Positions 1 to 9,000 of a DNA stretch of 10,554 nucleotides are shown here, piece by piece. The notes below the pieces were generated by a model. The model was given only the letters and a program-made list of their open reading frames with translations. It was not told the origin of the DNA and ran no database searches. Source of the DNA: Candidatus Omnitrophota bacterium (GTDB lineage Bacteria > Omnitrophota > Koll11 > Gorgyraeales > Gorgyraeaceae); assembly GCA_018818505.1 (NCBI GenBank), contig JAHIRR010000215.1, forward strand, positions 1 to 10,554, read 5' to 3'. Both the position numbers and the translations under genes were made by a program. Numbering within the stretch: the stretch's first letter is position 1; each line of letters opens with the position of its first letter.

Positions 1-3000
1 CTATAAGGTCACGAAGCTTGCTAAGGAAAATGCCTATTTCAGGGAGAATTTCGAGAAGTTCCAGAAGCTTGATGAGGATAAGGGTTTCTTTGACATGGAG
101 AGATTAGGCCTGGTTACGAAGATGTTAAGGTTTGCGCTGCCTTTGTGGAACTATACAAGGACGCAAAATGCCCTCAAAGATACAGGCGTAACCATAAAAC
201 AATTCAAAAAATTGGCAGATACCTTTGGCGCAAAAGATGGCAAGCAGGCTGATCTATTCGTGCGGCTATTGCCGTATCTGGGCCTGAGTGTAAGCACCGA
301 TAACATTCCAAGAATGAGAGAGGGATTTGAGATCCTTGACGCTGACGGATATGATAATGTAAAACTCGACAAAATCAAACAGATCGTTGAGGCAAGGGGG
401 CAGAAGGATAGGAATAAGATCTTAAATGATGAGATTATAAAGAAGAATAAGTCAGTAGATAAGGCTATTACAAAGATCATGACAGGCCTTGGAAAAGAGA
501 TAAAGGTGGGCAAGGAGATCAATCCTAACGATATTAATAGGTATATATCAGATTATCTACTGAAGGATAATAAGGAGTTCAAGGGTATAAAAGCCAAGAT
601 CAAAAAATACCAGGAAGATGATAAGGAAGTTCCAAAGGACTTGACTGACCGATACAGCGAGATAACACAGAAGGCCCTCGAAAACAATAAGGAAGAATGT
701 AAGGCTATTTTTGATTTCTGCTTTATGCTTTTGGGAGCATTTGGCGAAAAGGATCAGAAGAGGGTTGCCTTAAAAGAAATGCAAGAGTCTCACATGTCTA
801 GACACGGCCCTACAAAGGGTATAAAAGACTATTCCCTTGGCGCAATAATGGATCTTTATGAGAAGTATAAGTCATGGGGAATCACTATGGATGATATTTA
901 TAGGAGTTATGGAATCAGTGGAGATGCGCTTACAGATTTATATAAGAAAATAAACATATACAATGTTGAGTTGCAAAAGTATCTAATAGCCAATATGAAG
1001 AAGATGAAACAAGAGGATATGTTTATAATTCCTTGGCTTACAACCATCAATGACATAGAAAATAATAGATTGCCAGAGATCTCTTCTCTTGTTGAGCAGA
1101 TTAAAAAGACAAAGCAGATGATAACCGAGTATGCAAAGGAAGAAGTCAAAAAGCAGGGATTCGGCAGGTTATTGGACAAAAAGAATAAGAATAAGATAGA
1201 CATTAAGTTCGGAGTGGCAAGCATCACAGATGAAAAAGATAAAGCAAATAGAGGCAACATGTACTGCGATAAGGATCATATAGGTATTGATGCAAGAATG
1301 GTAGCAGAGATTATGGCAGAGATGCAGGGAGTTTCTCCTGAACATGTGAAAGAACTTATAAAGAGAAAGATTAAACACGAGATAGGTCACTTGCGCGACC
1401 AGATTAATGCGTTTAGGATTGCAGAGCGTGATGACGCTACAAATGTCTGGAGGTTTAAAGAAGGAGGTCTTGAAGAGGTTGAGACTTATATGACAAAGAC
1501 TGTTAAGGCATTGTTTAGAATTGCCTTAAAGAGGATTGGCAAAGATGATACTGAGATGAGGAAGATGGTAAATAGCGTGAAGATTAGGATTAAAGAGCAC
1601 AAGAAGGACGGAAAATATCTATATTCTATTAAATTAGAAGGCAAGGGATTAAAGGATTCAGGCCTTAATATACCGGAAAAGATGCTCAAGGGCACCATGA
1701 AATTAGAAGGCGTAACCATTATAGAGTTCCTCGCAAATATGAGGCTTGTTTCCGAAGATGTAGGAGAGTTTAAGAAGAACGTGGCATATGCACTTTGGTA
1801 CGACATGAGGTTTAGGCTCAGGATGATGAATGGTGACTTTGATAACCATGAGCAGGTTTACAATCAGGCCAAGCGGTTAATGGAGAAGATGAAAGAGTTA
1901 GGACTGCTCGGCTACTTTATGTCATTTGGCGTTGATTATGTAGATTATCAGAATATGTTCGCTCTCGATATAGCAAGGCGCATCGTGGATATAAATAAGT
2001 CCTATAATGAGGCAAAGTCAAAGAGGGCAGATGTTGCAGTTCAGGATGCAGTGGCAGATAGGCCAGCCAAGCAGGCTGAGGCAATGATAGAAGAACTCGT
2101 TGAAGAGCTGCCCATTGCTGCCAGGGCAGAGGATAAAAAGAGCATTGCAGAGGTCACCAAGGGAATGTTAAAGAACTTAATAGGCGAAGATATATTAGGT
2201 AAGATGACTGAAAAAGACAAAAACTATTTATACATCCTTCTTATGCATAATCCGCAAGACAAGGAATTCGAAGATATCAGGATGCATCTTGAGACGCAAG
2301 GCTTTGTTGTTTCAAGAGGCGCTGATGCCATAGCGATTAAACTGTCTGAGCCTATAGAGGGTAAATGGCGGTGGGTTAAGACATTGGATAGCGACACTAA
2401 AACTGCGAATGAGGCCGCGTTCGAGTGGCATATAACCCTGAAGAAAGATAAGGAAAAAGACGGGCTGTGGGATGTCGTAGCCGAGTATGGCACCGATAAT
2501 GGCGAAGGATACATTATTTTACAGGTAGACGCGGGCGAGGACCTAAAGAGCCTCTTCTCAAAAGATGGCATACAGCATACAAAAGCCGTAGGAAAATTGA
2601 TAGATCTATTGGCCAATAAAAACATCATCTTTTCCCAGGATAAACTCAGCCAGTCTGAAATATTGAAGAACATCGCCTATGACGGAAAGACCTTCAGGGT
2701 TATTGACGTCCCATCCTTAAGATTCGCAAAGAACAAGGCCGAGCTCGATCAAGCAGTCGCTGCAGCAAAGGCAAAGGTTAAGCAGGAATACGATAATTTG
2801 TTAAAATCTGATGCCATAATCTCAAAAGAGCTTTTGTATCCTGCTGCAGGGAAAAAAGATGTATATGTTTATAATAAGCTTTCTGATCTTAAAAAGAGAA
2901 AAACAATACAGTCTTTATGTGAAAAAGGAGCGTCAACAGAAAAAGATAAAGACTTTATAGGATATGCTGTGGTTGTGGCGCCTGAAGGTACGCAGGAAGA

Positions 3001-6000
3001 TGATATTGATCAAAAGATTAAAGATGCATTTGAAAATAAGCCTCTTATAGTCATAGCGCCAGTTTATGAAGGTAAAGTTCTTCAAGCTTATAGAGAGGCA
3101 TATTCTAAAAATCTTGACCTTACTTCAGTGAAAGATAGCTATGTGATGGGAAATGTGTTCTTTTCTCCCGATGATCTTTTGAACCTGACACCTGAGGCAA
3201 TAGATGCAATGAATCCTGAACAAAAGAGATTTTTAGGATTGGCTATAAAAGGTCTTGGGGAGATCGGCAATCCCGATGCGCTTAATGGATTAGAGAAATT
3301 TTCTTCTACCATATCAACTGGAGCGGAAAATATAGAAAAGTATAAGGAGTTAAGGAAGGTTTTATCCAGAGCTATTCTCAGGTTAAAAGCTATAGAGGTA
3401 AGAGAAGATGTCTTCGATTTAGTTACAATAGCGGAGGATCTTAGAAAAACTATCGAAGGAGGGGATGAGTATGCTGTTAAAGCGCTAAAGATTTTAAATA
3501 ATTTTGGACAGCATCCTGATCCAGAACAATTTATGGAAGATTATTTAGCAGGGTTGAACCTCTCAGAAGAAACTGCGCAACGTATAAAGAGTGAAGCTAA
3601 GAAAAAAGGAGAAAAGCTATTAAGGCTAATGGAGTCATCAGGCCCTAATTCGAGAAAGACTGACAAAATGCACAAAGAGCTTATAAAGGATATTATTCAG
3701 CCTAAGGACGATGTTACTAAACAAATAGCTATTCTTGCATTAGGCTATCATGCTTATCCTGAGGCTATAGATAAAGGTTATTTGTTAGTAGACATTAAGT
3801 CATATTACGAACAATGCTACGATTATTCTAATGGAGATATGCGTATAGTGGCACAATTGACATTACCGCATTTATTAGAAAATAAGATGTCAGAAGCTGT
3901 TACGAATTACTTTTTCCAGCTATACGAACCTGGTGAATTTGGTAGAGAATTTTATGAAAAGTTTCTTGATGAATATGATATAAAGAAAGAGAAGCTCGCT
4001 TCTAACGAGTTTAATTTCTTAAGCACAAAAGCTATTTTAGATAAGTATCCTGAGTTGAAGTTTGAGCCCAGATGGAATATGCAGTGGCTTGAGATGGTGC
4101 AGGAAGATTGGAAAAATGATATATCTTTGCAGGGCTGGAAGATACATGTAGGATTTACAGAGGAGAATGCATTAGAGGTTATTGAAAAATGCATGAAGGT
4201 ATTTAATGAATATCATCAGATTCAGAGTGACATAAAAATGATCTGTCTGACTGGCGCCGCATGGTTAGAGCGTACGAATAATGACACAGCTGAAAGGCAA
4301 AGAGGCAAGAATCTTGTAATCTATGTGCCTGATTGTTATAAAGGTGTGCCAAAAGAAAAACGGGAGAGAGACTATACTGCTTTATTTGCCAGGGGATTGG
4401 CATTAGATATAGACGCTCAATTAAATGGATTAACTGCGCCAGCTACTACCTGGAATACCAAAGGTGATAAAGGAGATAGGCTTATAGGTAAATCTGGTTT
4501 AGTGGGATACAGGTATGGACAATTCAACGCTGGCTTTAAAGGCATATGGGATAGAAAAACTGATGAGATCTACAAAGAAAACAAGGATGTTTACAAACCA
4601 AAATTCATAGATGAGGATTTGATCATTCCTTCAAAGGAAGAAGTTTATAAAGTCACTCTAAATGGAAAAAAAGGCATAGTCATAAAATATCTTGATACAC
4701 CTATACGAATCTTAGCAGGGAAGACAGAATTTGCAGTATATGTTAGAGAAAATAAGTACTATGTTGCGGAGGTAAAGGACGATAGAGCGCTTATCAAGCC
4801 TGAGAAACTAAATGCTAAAGGTGTCATTATCAATGATAACCATGCTGAAATTACACTTAAGGATAATGAGGCCGTGGTTATTAGAAATCTAAATTCTGAA
4901 ATTGGTATAGACGTTACATATAAGGCATTAAAGGTTGATGAAAAAGCCATGGCATTAGCCTCTGGTCAAGGACTTACTTCTGGCGAGACTGTGGAGATGC
5001 CAGAAAGGGTTGTGTTCCAGGATCAGGTTCTTCTTTCTAATAATGTTGTCGCAGAGATAGCATTGGATACTGGGATGAACCCTGATTATGTGAAGGGTGT
5101 ATTGGCTAATAGAGAGATCTTGTATGAAGACGACGCGCCTGTTCTCCAGGCCACATTTGGAATAAGGAAGAACAATGGAATCAGTGAGCTGGTTAGTAAG
5201 AAATTGCAATTACGTAAAGAGTTTGATGATAGATTACCAGAGATATTAGCAGGTTCTGAGGATTCTTATGGGAGAATAGTTGATATGGCTCTATTGAAGA
5301 AAGAGCTAAGGCATATAGGAGACGGCCCTGGCTATGACTTAGTGAAACTGGCTGAGTTAAAGGAGCTATATGCAGCTTCAGTGGATGTAAATGATACAGT
5401 AAAGATGCGTGAATATGGTATTCAGCTTGCAGCTTTTCAGCTTCATTTTGAGGCCCCGAAATATAAGTTATTGTACGAGGAATTAAAAGATAAATTAGGC
5501 GGAGGAGATGTAAATAAAGCCATAGCTATTTTAGATAAGATGGCAATTGATGCAGAGCTTAGCCATGATGAGTTTAATCGAGATAAGTACATGGGTGTTA
5601 AGCGCTTTATGGAGATTGCCAAGGTCAGCATTACCCGGGCGGCTATAAGTGGTTTAAGCCTGGGCGGCCCATACATCGGACCTATTATGAAGATGGCTCT
5701 GGACAACCCGCAGTTCAGGCATACACAAAAGCTTCTGGATCGCATAGTGGCAGGGGATAAAGGCGCATTGGATGAATTTTATGAAATTGTCGGGATTTCT
5801 GGTAAATTTGAAGGCATTAAGGATCTGACTAAGGAAGCTGGAGATATAATTAGGCCTGATTCTAAGATATTTATGGGCCCTGTCTTTATCCAACTCTCAG
5901 ATCTTGCCCAAGTCAATAGCACTATTGATAGGGCTGTTGCTAGGTTTAAGGAAGGCATGTTTGAAGAAGCCCTGACTGATTCCGAGCTTGGCATAGGAGG

Positions 6001-9000
6001 AGCGCCTTTAGCAGGCATGACAGGAGATTATGCGCAGCGTACGATTGTGAATCGTCTTATAGATTTCCTGGATGAAAATCATGTCAGGGGCGCGCCTTAT
6101 GGCATTACTGATTATGCGCGCGTGTTCGAACATCTACCAAGTATAATTGAAGAAAAGACCAAATCCCACCTGTCACCTTTCTACACTAAAAATGAAGTCA
6201 TAGAAATAATAAATTATTCCTTATCAAAGGCAGTAGTAAGCGCTGGCGTAGACTATGTGATCGATGATTTTACAGATAGGCTTATAAATCCAAATAGAGA
6301 GGACAGTATTAGGGGCTTAGCGAGAATCAGGATCCTGAGAAGGATGAGCATTAGTCTCTTCAGATGGTTTGTGTTTAGAGGTGATCAGAAGCAGATGATT
6401 CGCGGTAAGCTCGATGGCGATGCCATTGATATGCATCACTGCGCAGTACAATCCGTAGTAGCTCAGTCGAATAATCTAAGGACAATAGAATTTCAGGGAA
6501 GCATAGGCCAGCTGCCCAAGAAAGAAGTCACTGTTGAGGGCCTTGCAAGAGATTTTGGGCAGAAGGTCGTAGATATGGTTATCAATGAAGACCCTGCGAC
6601 ATTAAAGGCTTTCCTGTCCAACTTTACAAGAGAAAATAGAGAGCTGCCAGAGTCTTTTATTAAAGATGTATTAAAGGACCCGAAGTATGGATATGAGATT
6701 GATATATTTGGCCACAGCATACCTGTGGATCTCTTGCACGACACTATATTAGGCACGCCGGTTATTTTACAGATAAAGGGAATGTTCAATGGCGAGATAG
6801 TGCCGCATTTCGTCTTATTGCAATTAGGTTATAAAGATATAGATGGAAACAAGATGCCTGTCTGTGAGGTTACAGACAGGTTTGGCACTGTTGTGGTAAG
6901 CGTTGATGAATTAAGAGATAAGCTATATGGCGGCATGGCAAATGTTCTCACTGTCCAGTCTAAGGTTTATCAGGAACTCGCAAAAGATGCATTGAATGAA
7001 ATAGCCGGCGGCGGAGGCAGAACGCACTGGAACAATGTACTGCCGCAGGAAGATATTATTTATAAGGGAATAGGCAGTGTTAGAACTGTAGCAAAGGGCG
7101 TCCAGCCAGTCTACCCAGTCTACGACGCATCGGCCTTGCCCCCGCAAGAAAAAGTCGATACGAAGAAAACTGCGGGCGCCCTTGCTTCTGGAGAGACCGT
7201 AAAGAGTGCTCAGGACGTGGCCAAGCTATTCAATAAAAAACATGAGGGCATACTTAGGATAGAGATGTCGGATATTGTCAGCAAGCAGATTCCGCCAGAG
7301 GCGCTTACTGCGATACTGCTGCAGCTGACGGATAAAGCCAAGCATGGACATTTGTATGATGTAGTAGGTGACTTAGAAAAGGATTATAATGTAACGCTCC
7401 CTAAAACCAAAGGCCTTACCGATATAGTTATCCATATAGACTTTGATAATACTCCAAAAGGCCAATGGGCTGTTTTAAACAGAGAAAATGTAATCTCCAT
7501 AAATCTTGCCCAGACAGGATATAGTTCTGAAGAGGTTTATTATAATGCGTCCATGGAGGCCCGTAACTGGCTCTACGAGAAACTCGTCCATGAAATAGAA
7601 GTACCCGCTGCTATTGACGCAGAAATAAGGGCGTTCAAAACAACACTTATTGATGAATTCAACGCTGAACATGAGGGCGCTGTTACTATTAATGTTCCCG
7701 AAGATATGTTTGGTAAAGGCAGAGATTTAGATTACAAGGTCATTACAGAGCTTATTGCTAATATAAGAGAGGAAAATAAAGCAGAACCTTTTACAGTTGA
7801 TAAAGATGTAATAAAGTATCCCTATAATTTTGATATCGAGAAAAAACAAGGCCTTACTGATATTAAGGTATTTTTGGAGTATGACGCAGATGGAAAATGG
7901 GTTACCAGGAGAGAAAATGAAATTGTATATGTTAATTTAGCCAGGATAGACCTTTCAAAACGTTCCCATGACAATAGACTAGATGAGGCTATTTACCAAG
8001 CCAGAAAATCATTGATATCTGATCTTACATCGAGGATACGCAAGATCGGGGAGATAAAAGGATACTGGAAAAATGAAAGCATAGAGAATATTGCAATTAC
8101 AGCTAAGGAGCTTTCAGAGATAGATGCTGTTTATGAAGTAACCGCAGGCGCAGTAATTGGAGAGGTTGGCGAATTTTTTAAGGAAAAAGACTTTAAAGAG
8201 TATGAGGCAGAAGAACAGATTGAAGAGGCATTCGAGGCATATGATGAAGGAGAGTCTTTAGGAGAATTTTATAGCCGCATAGATAGAAAACTATTTGGCG
8301 CTGACGTATCCAAAAAGCAAAAGATAGTATATGCGGTTCTTCTTTCTATAGCAGCTGTTGTCATCGGGTTCATAGTAGGCTACATAGGGGCTCACTATGT
8401 AATTCCATGGCTTCACAATATCTTTGAGGCGCTTTACAAGGTTTCTGATAAAGCCCCCATCTATTTGGCTAAAGCTTTTATCTCATCTATATTTGTTGCT
8501 CTTGCCACGGGCATAGTTGTTTTTATCAATAGGCATGAGCGTATCAGGCGTTCTCCAATAGCTAAGATCATCTATGGTTCAATGGGAGTGTTCTTCATGT
8601 TCCTTGCGCCTTCAGCATTAAAGGCCTTTTCGCCTGACGGCCCTGCTGGGACACCGTTACAGCCTCAACTGCCTCAGATGCCGACGCCGACATTTGGCAA
8701 TGGTTCTTCTGATGTACCGGCACCTTTTGCCAATCGGGAAGCTTATATGGAACACATGTCAAACAAAGCCGAAGCTCAGAAAATTCAGCCCGCGCAGAAG
8801 CCTCAAGAGCTGAGGCCTCAGGAAATGTCTGAAAAATTTGAGTTTGATAAGGCGCTCGACGGTAAATATATACCGCCTATGCAGCAGGCAAAGTATAACC
8901 AGCATTTAGTGGATGATGTGGATAGCGGGGTGTTGCAGCGCGCGACAGAGGGGGATAAATACGAAAAGCCCCATAAAGTGATGGATTTCACACATGATTA

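Noticed and set aside
338..373. EF-hand or dockerin-like calcium loop in DADGYDNVKLDKI
   Set aside because: The acidic residues do not fall on the required 1-3-5-12 positions of a calcium loop, and there is no second copy.
1461..1492. Perfect Shine-Dalgarno-like AAGGAGGT followed by an in-frame ATG, a possible internal start
   Set aside because: The gap from AAGGAGGT to the ATG is about 21 bases, too long for normal initiation, and the bases encode conserved-looking KEGGLE residues of the metallopeptidase-like domain.
5639..5701. Possible transmembrane helix at AAISGLSLGGPYIGPIMKMAL
   Set aside because: It is Gly/Pro-broken, only moderately hydrophobic, and has no charge pattern of a span. 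It is more likely a buried loop-helix.
6857..6890. Intrinsic transcription terminator at the 9-bp hairpin
   Set aside because: Only three T follow the stem, and the reading frame continues for thousands of bases.
7106..7123. CRISPR-like or microsatellite array at the CCAGTCTAC repeat
   Set aside because: There are only two contiguous 9-bp copies and no spacers; it is simply a coding duplication in a linker.
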